A stretch of DNA of 57,294 nt from Snowella sp. (GTDB lineage: Bacteria > Cyanobacteriota > Cyanobacteriia > Cyanobacteriales > Microcystaceae). Within the stretch, counting starts at the first letter, position 1, and every line of letters begins with the position of its first letter. A program made the position numbers and the translations under genes. The stretch spans positions 1 to 57,294 of the forward strand of contig QBMS01000013.1 in assembly GCA_003249095.1 (NCBI GenBank), in the 5' to 3' direction. This document shows positions 23,019 to 30,572 of this stretch, in pieces. Under the pieces are notes generated by a model. It had not been told where the DNA came from. It searched no databases and saw only the letters and a list, made by a program, of their open reading frames with translations.

Positions 23019-24734
23019 ATGAAAGCTAAAGATGTACAAGTATTTCCCATCGCTCTAAGTACCCTGGTTTTGCGATCGCGCACCTGGGATAGACTCAAGT
23101 TTGAAATTGAGTACGGACTGCAACGGGGAACAACGGCCAATAGTTACCTCATTCAAGGGGAAAAAATAGCCCTTTTTGATCCACCAGGGGAATCCTTTAC
23201 GGATATTTTTCTCCAAACCCTGACCCAACGCCTTGACCCCAAAACCCTAGATTATTTGATTTTGGGCCATGTGAATCCCAATCGGGGGACAACGTTAAAG
23301 GCTTTACTCGCGATCGCGCCCCAGATTACCCTCGTTTGTTCTAATCCTGCCGCTCAATCCTTAGAGCAAATTTTAGATGATCAAACCTTTACCCTCAAGG
23401 TGATTAAAAGTGGCGATAGTCTGGATTTAGGTCAAGGGCATCAACTGGAATTTATCCCGACTCCCAATCCTCGTTTTCCTGATCAACTCTGCACCTACGA
23501 CCCTGTTACCCAGATTCTCTTTACCGATAAATTATTTGGAGCCCATGTCTGTTCCGATCAAGTATTAGATGAAGGTTGGACGGTCTATGAAGAGGATCGA
23601 CGCTATTATTTTGATTGTTTACTCGCGCCTTCTGCGAAGCAAATCACAACGGCTTTAGAAAAATTAAGCAGTAAATCCGCCGTTCTCTATGCTCCTTGTC
23701 ATGGGCCGCTGGTGCGTTACGGTCTAACGGAATTAACGAGCAAATATCAACAATGGTTGAGTACCCAACAAACCCAAGACCTTAAGGTGGCCTTGATTTA
23801 TGCGTCTGCCTACGGAAATACGGCGACTCTTGCCCAAGCGATCGCGAGGGGCATTACGAAAGCAGGGGTCGGTGTGGAATCGATCAATGCGGAGGTTGCT
23901 GAACCTGACGAAATTAAGGCGGCCATTACCCAATCGGCGGGATTTATTTTTGGATCGCCCACTCTCGGCGGCCATGCTCCGACTCCGATTCAAACGGCCC
24001 TGGGGATTACCCTCGCCAATGCCGATAAAAGTCAGTTAACAGGGGTTTTTGGTTCCTTTGGTTGGAGTGGAGAGGCGATCGACCTCTTGGAAACTAAATT
24101 TCGGGATGCAGGCTTCCGTTTTGGGTTTGAGGCAATTCGGGTGAAGTTTAAACCGACGGATCAAGTGCTGAAAACTTGTGAGGAGGCAGGAACGGATTTT
24201 GCCCAAACGTTGAAGAAAGCGAAAAAAGCTCGTCAACCGAAGGCTTCTGTCAATGAGTCCCAATCGGCACGGACGGAACAGGCTCTAGGGCGCATTGTGG
24301 GTTCAAATTGTATTGTTACCACTCAACAGGGAGAATTAAAGGGGGCAATGTTGGCTTCCTGGGTTGCTCAAGCGACTTTTTCTCCCCCAGGGTTAACGAT
24401 TTCTGTGGCCAAAGAACGGGCGATCGAGTCTTTCCTTTTTACCGATGCGGCCTTTGTTTTAAATATTTTGCCTGAAGGAAATCATTTGGGTTTGATGAAG
24501 CATTTTCTGAAACCTTTTTCTCCTGGAGAAGATCGTTTTAATGGGGTTAAAACTAGCACGGCAAATAATGGCGCACCGATTTTGGAGGATGCTCTGGCCT
24601 ATTTGGAATGTCGGGTGATTAATCGTCTGGAATGTGGTGATCATTGGGTTTTTTATGCCACAACGGAGCAAGGAAAGGTTTTACGGGAAGGGGTGACGGC
24701 GGTTCATCATCGCAAGTCGGGTCGTTATTATTAG
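23019..24734 (+). CDS. flavodiiron (diflavin) protein, Flv1/Flv2-like
   Basis: A 571-residue class C flavodiiron protein: metallo-beta-lactamase-like domain (1-245), flavodoxin domain (about 255-400, with YASAYGNTATLAQAIA for FMN), and a C-terminal flavin-reductase domain (about 425-571). Cyanobacterial Flv proteins reduce O2 downstream of photosystem I (Flv1/Flv3) or protect photosystem II (Flv2/Flv4). The canonical HxExDH site reads H84-V-N86-P-N88-R89 here. The later His is R152 and the bridging Asp is K171; only H84 and H228 persist. This is the pattern of the Flv1/Flv2 partner that works in a heterodimer. No second flv gene is in the window. Confidence 0.88.
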   Translation: MKAKDVQVFPIALSTLVLRSRTWDRLKFEIEYGLQRGTTANSYLIQGEKIALFDPPGESFTDIFLQTLTQRLDPKTLDYLILGHVNPNRGTTLKALLAIAPQITLVCSNPAAQSLEQILDDQTFTLKVIKSGDSLDLGQGHQLEFIPTPNPRFPDQLCTYDPVTQILFTDKLFGAHVCSDQVLDEGWTVYEEDRRYYFDCLLAPSAKQITTALEKLSSKSAVLYAPCHGPLVRYGLTELTSKYQQWLSTQQTQDLKVALIYASAYGNTATLAQAIARGITKAGVGVESINAEVAEPDEIKAAITQSAGFIFGSPTLGGHAPTPIQTALGITLANADKSQLTGVFGSFGWSGEAIDLLETKFRDAGFRFGFEAIRVKFKPTDQVLKTCEEAGTDFAQTLKKAKKARQPKASVNESQSARTEQALGRIVGSNCIVTTQQGELKGAMLASWVAQATFSPPGLTISVAKERAIESFLFTDAAFVLNILPEGNHLGLMKHFLKPFSPGEDRFNGVKTSTANNGAPILEDALAYLECRVINRLECGDHWVFYATTEQGKVLREGVTAVHHRKSGRYY

Positions 24735-24756
24735 GTGGGTTTAAGGTATTGATTAG

Positions 24757-24796
24757 GCGATCGCGTTTTTATTTTGCTGGGATGCGATCGCTTTTT
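24757..24796 (+). terminator. terminator built from two HIP1 octamers
   Basis: Two copies of GCGATCGC (24757-24764 and 24784-24791), separated by 19 bases, can pair with each other, with flanking A-T and G-U pairs, and are followed by TTTTT. It is 22 bases downstream of the flavodiiron gene. Confidence 0.6.
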
Positions 24797-24926
24797 AGCA
24801 TATTGAACATTAGAGAGAGCTTAAGTCATGATTGGTACTTATAAAATATGGTTGGTTATCAATTTTATTGTTGTTTTCATGAAAAAACTTTTTGAATTGT
24901 AGCGTATATTACTAAACTTCGAGATT

Positions 24927-24950
24927 TTGTTACAATATATTGTTACAATA
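24927..24950 (+). promoter_or_regulatory. palindromic double repeat upstream of the sacsin-like ATPase
   Basis: TTGTTACAATA occurs twice (24927-24937 and 24940-24950) at a 13-bp period. The second copy extends to TATTGTTACAATA (24938-24950), a palindrome with 6-bp arms. Each contains a -10-like TACAAT. It lies 42 bases before the chosen start codon, fitting a promoter overlapped by a repressor site. The regulator is unknown. Confidence 0.5.
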
Positions 24951-24992
24951 CAATTAAAGTTCTATCCAAGAAAAACAAGGTTGAGTAAATCA

Positions 24993-27900
24993 ATGTCAGA
25001 ATTTAATCAAAATGCTGTTAAACAACTAAATCGCATCGCCGCACAGAAAATCTTTGAAAAAATCAGAGATCTGCGAATGTCTGAAAAAGAAAACTCAAAG
25101 CGTCGTTGGGTTTGGGAACTGCTTCAAAATGCGAAAGATAAATCTGCTATTGATTTTCCAGAAGAAAAAGTTTCTATTGTAATTAATTATAATGATCATT
25201 TAGAGTTTCAACATAATTTTGGTTACTTTACGGTAACTAATATAGAAGGTCTGATTCGACAAATTAGTTCAGAAGATAAAGATCGCGAAGATATAAGTTC
25301 AGATATAAGGCCTCAAACAACGGGAAGATTCGGAACAGGTTTTATTACTACTCATTTACTTTCAGAAAAAGTTGAAGTTAAAGGACTTTACAAAAAAGAT
25401 AGATCAACATTCTTAAAAATTGTTTTCCCTTTAGATCGTAGTGGGAGAAGTTTGTCAGAATTAATTAACACTATCGATAATTCTTTTGAATTTGCAGATC
25501 AAAGTTTGAGCAATTCTGATGTTATCTCAGATCCAAATTTCTCAGATTTTAATACGACTTTTATTTATCAATTAGATGAGAAAGGGCGACAAATTGCTAA
25601 TATTGGCTTGCAAGACTTAGAGTCTGCTTTACCTTATACATTGACTTTTATTGAAAGAATTAAATCCGTTAAAATCATTCAAAATAGTCAAGAAATTGTT
25701 TATGAAAAAATCAATTCGCGTAGTCTCACTGAAAAAATAAAAATAATTGAGTTTAATAAAACGATAAATGGCAATTTAGAAAAGCTATATTATGTCTATC
25801 TTTCCGAAAAATTGACTAGTATTTGCCTCCCTGTAACGATAGATGATAATCAAATTACTATTCAATCTTTTAATCAAAAATTATCTCGAATATTCTTAGA
25901 TTTCCCATTGATTGGGACAGAAAAATTTTATTTTCCTGTTATCATTAACAATCCTTTTTTAGAACCGACTGAACCAAGAGATGGGGTGTATTTAACTGAT
26001 ACAAATGAGTCACACGTTATTCATAATAAGACTATTATAAAAGAAGCGATCTCTCTTTACCTTATTCTTTTAGAATACGCTAGTAATAATGACTGGCAGA
26101 ACCTTTATTTTTTAGCAGATACACAGTTACCTCAAGGGGAAGGATGGATTTCCACTCATTGGTATCGTGATAATGTGCAAAATATTTTGCGCGAAAATTT
26201 GATGAATAGTGAAATTATTTATACAGATGATTTAGAAAATCCCAAAATAAAGCTAAAAGATACTTTGTTTCCATTTAGTCGCTCTTTAGAAAGAGCTTTA
26301 AATATATGGGACTTTGCAAAAGAATTATGGTTGGATCGTTTGCCCAAAAGAGAGCATATACAATTTTGGATTAACTTAATTGATAAAACATGGCCAAAGG
26401 ATATACAATATGGCATCGATAGATTAGTTAGTGATATTGCTAGTTTATCTAGTGTTGATCAGCTTTCTGATCGTATTAATAAAACGGAAAATGAAACACT
26501 TATTTATCTAACAACAGTTATTCAATTTGTTAATCAAGAAAATTCTAAACTATTAGATAATTTTGCTATTATTCCTAATCAATATGGTGAGTTCAAGAAA
26601 AAGAGAGAATTGTGGTTAGATGATAATATTCCTAATCAATTAAAAGAAATTTTATCTATTTTAGGTGATGATTGGCGAATTCAGTTAAAACACAGCCAAA
26701 TTTCCGTTGATGACTTAGCTACTACTAAAACGATCTCAGACATCATTAATAAGATTAATCAAATTATTCGAGAGGATAAAAATCCACAGATCAAAACTGC
26801 TGTCTTACATTTAATTAGTTGCTCTCCTCCTGAAAACAAAAATATCAGTGATATTTATCAACTTAGAAAGCAAGTCTGGGAATTGGCTAATGATTTTTAT
26901 CACGATACGCCAAAGCAAAAATATCTAGGAAACTGGAATAAAGCTATTTGGCAAGAATGTGACAAGTGGTTTATTCATCAACTTTTTTCAGATATTGCAG
27001 AGAAAGAAACTATTGTTAAATTAACCAATTATCTTGACAAAGATTGCTATCAATGGCTAAGTAAGTTAGTGAACTTTGTAATTGAGAAAAACCTGTTGAT
27101 TATTAATGTTGCTGATACTAAAATTATCCCTGATCAACAAAATAATTTACAGAAATTTAGTGATCTTTTCTATGACGAAGGTATTGATGATACTCTAAAA
27201 GATATTCTTGAAGATCTTGGCTACAATTATCGTAGTCAATTGATCAATACTTCAATCACTCTAAATGTAAATTCTATTGAATATCTAAAAATTAAACCTA
27301 AAAATACTAAAGATATTGCAACAGAAATTACCGAAAGAGTCGAAAATATTCTTCGGAGTGAAATAAGTCAATCGAGAACTGAAAAAGATAAAAATATTTT
27401 TCAAAAGTTATTTTTATGGCTTTACGAAAATGAAGATTTAGCCAAACAATTTTTTCCACAATTACATGAAAAAAGTTATCGACTGCGAACAGAGGAAGAA
27501 ATCATCCGCGATATTAAGTTTAAGCAAGATATTCTAAATAATTCTAATGGTTATACAGAGGAAGAAATACACCAGTTAGTTAATACTCCTAAAGATCAGT
27601 TAATGATCTTACCCAATAATATTTCTCAAGAGGAGGTTAATAAATTTATTGAAGAGTTACAAAAACAAAAAATAACGACAGAAAATCAATCTATTGCTTC
27701 TCCTTCTGATGATTTATCTCCCGAAGAATTAGAACAAATATTATTGAGTTTAGCAATTGATTCTCCAGAGGAATTAGAAAAAGCCCAAGCCAGATTCTGC
27801 GGTTCTTATCTTGGTGGATGTCTAGCTCGTATTTCTCGAAATTATGATTTTGAATACGTTCAATCTATTATTGCAAGAGCTAAACAAAATGTCAGACAAT

Positions 27901-28166
27901 ACCTTAATCAACAATCCGAATATGATTGTACAAACTGGAAAGAAGAATCTATTACTGTCATTAGTGGTATTAGAAAAAAAGATCGGCCTATCAAATTAGT
28001 AATTCGTCCCTCTGATAGAAGAAAAGTTTACATTCATTACGATACTGAAGTTGTAGCCTTGGAAAGTTCTGATTCTGAATTATGGATTGATGATAATCAA
28101 GTACAAAGAATTTTAACTCTTGGTCAAATTCTGAGATATACGGGAATTTACCATATAAAACTTTAA
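24993..28166 (+). CDS. large sacsin-like GHKL ATPase protein, possible defence gene
   Basis: A 1057-residue protein from ATG 24993; the frame also opens at a TTG 66 bases upstream, inside the operator repeat. The N-terminus has a sacsin/Hsp90-like ATP-binding fold: ELLQNAKD (N box, Asn46), HNFGYFTVTNIEGL, and the glycine motif TGRFGTGF (110-117). About 750 residues of mainly helical, unrecognised sequence follow. The C-terminal block (VYIHYDTEVVALESSDSELW, then TLGQILRYTGI) resembles the tail of other bacterial sacsin-like ATPases. I see no nuclease motif. The gene is AT-rich, lacks HIP1 and is followed by toxin-antitoxin remnants. A role in anti-phage defence is inference; a chaperone-like function is the alternative. 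Confidence 0.75.
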   Translation: MSEFNQNAVKQLNRIAAQKIFEKIRDLRMSEKENSKRRWVWELLQNAKDKSAIDFPEEKVSIVINYNDHLEFQHNFGYFTVTNIEGLIRQISSEDKDREDISSDIRPQTTGRFGTGFITTHLLSEKVEVKGLYKKDRSTFLKIVFPLDRSGRSLSELINTIDNSFEFADQSLSNSDVISDPNFSDFNTTFIYQLDEKGRQIANIGLQDLESALPYTLTFIERIKSVKIIQNSQEIVYEKINSRSLTEKIKIIEFNKTINGNLEKLYYVYLSEKLTSICLPVTIDDNQITIQSFNQKLSRIFLDFPLIGTEKFYFPVIINNPFLEPTEPRDGVYLTDTNESHVIHNKTIIKEAISLYLILLEYASNNDWQNLYFLADTQLPQGEGWISTHWYRDNVQNILRENLMNSEIIYTDDLENPKIKLKDTLFPFSRSLERALNIWDFAKELWLDRLPKREHIQFWINLIDKTWPKDIQYGIDRLVSDIASLSSVDQLSDRINKTENETLIYLTTVIQFVNQENSKLLDNFAIIPNQYGEFKKKRELWLDDNIPNQLKEILSILGDDWRIQLKHSQISVDDLATTKTISDIINKINQIIREDKNPQIKTAVLHLISCSPPENKNISDIYQLRKQVWELANDFYHDTPKQKYLGNWNKAIWQECDKWFIHQLFSDIAEKETIVKLTNYLDKDCYQWLSKLVNFVIEKNLLIINVADTKIIPDQQNNLQKFSDLFYDEGIDDTLKDILEDLGYNYRSQLINTSITLNVNSIEYLKIKPKNTKDIATEITERVENILRSEISQSRTEKDKNIFQKLFLWLYENEDLAKQFFPQLHEKSYRLRTEEEIIRDIKFKQDILNNSNGYTEEEIHQLVNTPKDQLMILPNNISQEEVNKFIEELQKQKITTENQSIASPSDDLSPEELEQILLSLAIDSPEELEKAQARFCGSYLGGCLARISRNYDFEYVQSIIARAKQNVRQYLNQQSEYDCTNWKEESITVISGIRKKDRPIKLVIRPSDRRKVYIHYDTEVVALESSDSELWIDDNQVQRILTLGQILRYTGIYHIKL

Positions 28167-28190
28167 ACTAATCTACCCGTTAAATTCTGA

Positions 28191-28394
28191 AAATTTAATG
28201 CGATCGCCTTTGGAGATGTCGCTCCAGTAGGGCAGGGAGTAAGCGAAATGCGAATCGCCTATGGGCCTGGCTATAGAGTATATTTTGTCCAAAAAGACCC
28301 TATTATCGTCATACTTCTGTGTGGCGGCGATAAGAGTTCACAAAGTTCCGACATTATTAAAGCAAAAGCGATCGCGAATCAATTGGAGGATTAA
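28191..28394 (+). pseudogene. C-terminal remnant of a HigB/RelE-type toxin
   Basis: The frame encodes FGDVAPVGQGVSEMRIAYGP, GYRVYFVQKDPIIVILLCGG and DKSSQSSDIIKAKAIANQLE, then TAA. This is the C-terminal 60 or so residues of an addiction-module killer protein of about 100 residues (RelE/ParE superfamily, Gp49-like). The N-terminal half is missing: an in-frame TGA precedes it at 28188-28190 and the sacsin-like gene ends just upstream. It is immediately followed by the matching antitoxin remnant. Confidence 0.8.
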
Positions 28395-28653
28395 ATGATG
28401 GGAATAACTACAACTCCCTGGAATTGAGCATAACATTTAAAAACAGAAGAAGATATTCAGCTATACCTAGAAGCCTGCTTTGAATGTTATTGCCCGTGCT
28501 AAAAACTTAGGTCAAATTGACAAAAATTCGGATTTGACAAATAGTGATGAAGTTTATCAAGCGATCGCTCCTGATAGTAGTCCCACTTTCGCAATGGTGG
28601 CAAAGTTCGTTAATACTTTAGGATTTAAGCTGACTATAGAGCCGATTATTTAA
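28395..28653 (+). pseudogene. decayed HigA-like antitoxin
   Basis: This starts with ATG directly after the toxin stop. The first frame reads TTTPWN, stop, A, stop, HLKTEEDIQLYLEACFE, matching the start of HigA-like XRE antitoxins (W-D-x-A-E-H-L-x-T-E-E-D) with two stop codons. After a frameshift and loss the second half continues as VIARAKNLGQIDKNSD, then AIAPDSSPTFAMVAKFVNTL, GFKLTIEPII and TAA (28651-28653). The order toxin then antitoxin is the HigBA arrangement. Confidence 0.8.
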
Positions 28654-28716
28654 TTTTAAGTTTGATCTGGATGATAAATGATTATCAACTATTAATTTAA
28701 TTAAAACGCGATCACT

Positions 28717-28974
28717 TTATTCATAATGTGACCACACAGAAACCACTCGAATTATCTTTGTATCTTCATCAACAGAATAAACTAAACGATGTTTAATATT
28801 AATGCGCCGAGAATAATATCCCTTCAAATCACCCGATAACTTCTCGTAGGGAGGCTCATAAGGATTTTTTTTAAGAATATTAATTAGACTTTTGACATTT
28901 TTTGAGAGATTAGCCGACTGTAATTTTTTTGTATCCTTAAGAGCATTACGACTAAATTCAACTTTCCAAGTCAT
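28717..28974 (-). CDS. Txe/YoeB family toxin
   Basis: An 85-residue ribosome-dependent mRNA endonuclease of the YoeB type. It begins MTWKVEFSRNALKDTKKLQS and contains PYEKLSGDLKGYYSRRINIK, HRLVY, and the C-terminal VVSVWSHYE. The Glu, Arg and C-terminal His-Tyr residues used by YoeB are present, so the protein looks intact. Its start overlaps the end of the antitoxin gene by 17 bases, implying translational coupling. Confidence 0.9.
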   Translation of the reverse strand: MTWKVEFSRNALKDTKKLQSANLSKNVKSLINILKKNPYEPPYEKLSGDLKGYYSRRINIKHRLVYSVDEDTKIIRVVSVWSHYE

Positions 28975-29230
28975 CTAAAGCTCCCATAAACTCAGCTTCC
29001 GTGACCCAATCATCGTTTTCTTCCGCTTCCTTGATAGATGCAACTAAACCGGGAACAGACTGTAAATAGAGCGTTTCTTGAATATTTTCCCATTCTTGTT
29101 TAGAAATTATCACGGCATCTCCTTGACTACTCACTAACAATCGAGGTAAATGATCTTGATTGATCTTTTTTAACAATCCAGACAACACACTTTCGGATTT
29201 ATTGACATTAAGAGTTTCTAGGTCTTGCAT
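28958..29230 (-). CDS. YefM/Phd-type antitoxin
   Basis: A 90-residue partner of the YoeB-like toxin, started at ATG 29230; the frame also opens at a TTG three codons earlier. The N-terminal part (LSGLLKKINQDHLPRLLVSS, then DAVIISKQEWENIQETLYL) is the Phd/YefM DNA-binding fold. The acidic C-terminus (EAEENDDWVTEAEFMGALDD) is the usual toxin-binding tail. It normally represses its own operon and blocks the toxin. Confidence 0.85.
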   Translation of the reverse strand: MQDLETLNVNKSESVLSGLLKKINQDHLPRLLVSSQGDAVIISKQEWENIQETLYLQSVPGLVASIKEAEENDDWVTEAEFMGALDDLES

Positions 29231-29312
29231 AAAACGCAAAAATTCTCATAAAGAAAAATAGGTTATCCCCATTATAGCGATCGCATTTTACAACTTACGA
29301 TTTTTCCAATAT

Positions 29313-29411
29313 TTAGGCTAATACTTGAGCTAATTCCGTTCGTTGTTGAGCATAGAATTAAACCCCCTCAGCATATTCAGCCAGAGCTTCAGGATGAAAA
29401 ACATATTTCAT
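29313..29411 (-). pseudogene. broken ParE/RelE-type toxin remnant
   Basis: The ATG at 29411 overlaps the stop of the upstream antitoxin (ATGA). Reading on gives MKYVFHPEALAEYAEGV, TAA, FYAQQRTELAQVLA, TAA (29313-29315). This matches the first 30-odd residues of toxins beginning MKY.FHPEALAEY.EA..YYAQQ. The remaining two thirds of the toxin are not found. The antitoxin gene remains open. Confidence 0.75.
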
Positions 29412-29638
29412 GGTTCAATAATTTGTCGAACTTGAGTTAAAGCAACTTCCCCTGAAATCGGCTGAACCAAACCTATTTGAATTTCTTCCCTGCGTTTTTT
29501 TGCTTCCGTGATCCAAGCTGTCTGAATAGTCGAGTCAGCCTCAAATTCCAAACTTGCTACCAACTTATCTACTAAAATAGCTCTTGATTCCCTGGGCAGA
29601 GATAAGGCTTCATTCATCAATTGTTCGATTGATTGCAT
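29408..29638 (-). CDS. addiction module antitoxin (putative addiction module component family)
   Basis: A 76-residue protein beginning MQSIEQLMNEALSLPRESRA, then ILVDKLVASLE, typical of the small helical antitoxins of TIGR02574-like families that pair with ParE/RelE toxins. A GGGAG ribosome-binding site stands 6 bases before the ATG. The toxin that should follow (overlap ATGA) is a pseudogene, so this is an orphan antitoxin that could still neutralise a related toxin elsewhere. Confidence 0.8.
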   Translation of the reverse strand: MQSIEQLMNEALSLPRESRAILVDKLVASLEFEADSTIQTAWITEAKKRREEIQIGLVQPISGEVALTQVRQIIEP

Positions 29639-29711
29639 GATTTTCTCCCTATTTCAAAGTATACGAACATCTTAGCAATAATCAAGTTCGACAGTTAAGG
29701 AAACGATCGCC

Positions 29712-30101
29712 CTATCCAACCCAGTAATGCCAATCCGCGATCGCCTCTGCCGTTGCTCCATCTACCTCAACTCCTTCAAGTTGGGAAAGAGCCACAGGAA
29801 TTTGATCTTCAACTCCATCTTCTTGTAATAGAATCATTACCTGTATTTCTCTGTTACATTCATCCTCATCAGCCATCCCAACCACCTGTAAGAGTTGAGT
29901 TGTCTTTTTTCCTCGTCCTTTCCCTGAAGCTCGATATCTGGCAGTAAACGGAAAAGTTAATTTTTCCTCTAGATAGTAGTACCATCCCATCATCACTTCG
30001 TCGTCGTCATAGCAATCGACAATAATTTCCTCATCAATTCGTTCCTGCCTTAGTTCATCTGCATTTTTCATTCTTATGGATTGCTTGAGTAATGGAATCA
30101 T
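29712..30101 (-). CDS. CcbP-like calcium-binding protein
   Basis: A 129-residue acidic protein of the cyanobacterial Ca2+-binding family (CcbP, PF11535). Family hallmarks are ERIDEEIIVDCYDDDEVMMG, WYYYLEEKLTFPFTARY, a central small barrel with EVxGMA-like sequence (VVGMADEDEC), and the C-terminal VALSQLEGVEVD and IADWHYWVG. Acidic residues at both ends form the Ca2+ sites. In Anabaena CcbP controls free Ca2+ linked to heterocyst formation; here the role is probably general Ca2+ buffering. The start may be Met1 (30101) or Met11. Confidence 0.8.
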   Translation of the reverse strand: MIPLLKQSIRMKNADELRQERIDEEIIVDCYDDDEVMMGWYYYLEEKLTFPFTARYRASGKGRGKKTTQLLQVVGMADEDECNREIQVMILLQEDGVEDQIPVALSQLEGVEVDGATAEAIADWHYWVG

Positions 30102-30270
30102 GAGCCATTATATAAAATTAAGCGATACATCAAAGCGATCGCATTTTTTCTTTTAACGAAGAAATATTTTTTTGAATGAGGAAAAGAATTAACCCATCAT
30201 CTAAGTTTTGACTTTTGGCTTGAAAATTTCGTAAAATTAGGTTGTATCTATCAATAATGACTAACCCCAG

Positions 30271-30555
30271 ATGAATTTTATTAATATTTCTCTCGGCATT
30301 CTTCTAGCTCTGATGACGGTTTTGTTCATTTTTCGCATTATTTTGACCTGGTATCCCCAGGTAGAACTGACTCGCCTCCCCTGGAAGCTGATCGCCCTCC
30401 CCACCGAACCATTTCTCATTCCTGCACGTAAATTAATTCCTCCCCTGGGCGGTGTCGATATTACCCCCATTCTCTTGGTTGGAATTTGTACACTATTACG
30501 GGAAATCCTGATCGGTCAACAGGGTGTTCTCACAATGGCATCCCGACTCCAGTAA
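30271..30555 (+). CDS. YggT family membrane protein
   Basis: A 94-residue integral membrane protein with two hydrophobic segments (residues 3-27 and 63-85). It has the family motif RIILTWYP followed by [25 protein letters not shown] sequence, here [20 protein letters not shown]. YggT proteins (YlmG in plastids) are linked to membrane or nucleoid organisation and, in some bacteria, the division cluster. It ends 17 bases before anmK, so the two may be co-transcribed. Confidence 0.88.
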   Translation: MNFINISLGILLALMTVLFIFRIILTWYPQVELTRLPWKLIALPTEPFLIPARKLIPPLGGVDITPILLVGICTLLREILIGQQGVLTMASRLQ

Positions 30556-30572
30556 GTAATTTAGAGGTTCAA

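Noticed and set aside
30486-30572. N-terminal extension of AnmK
   Set aside because: It overlaps yggT; the conserved protein begins at the ATG at 30573 with a ribosome-binding site.
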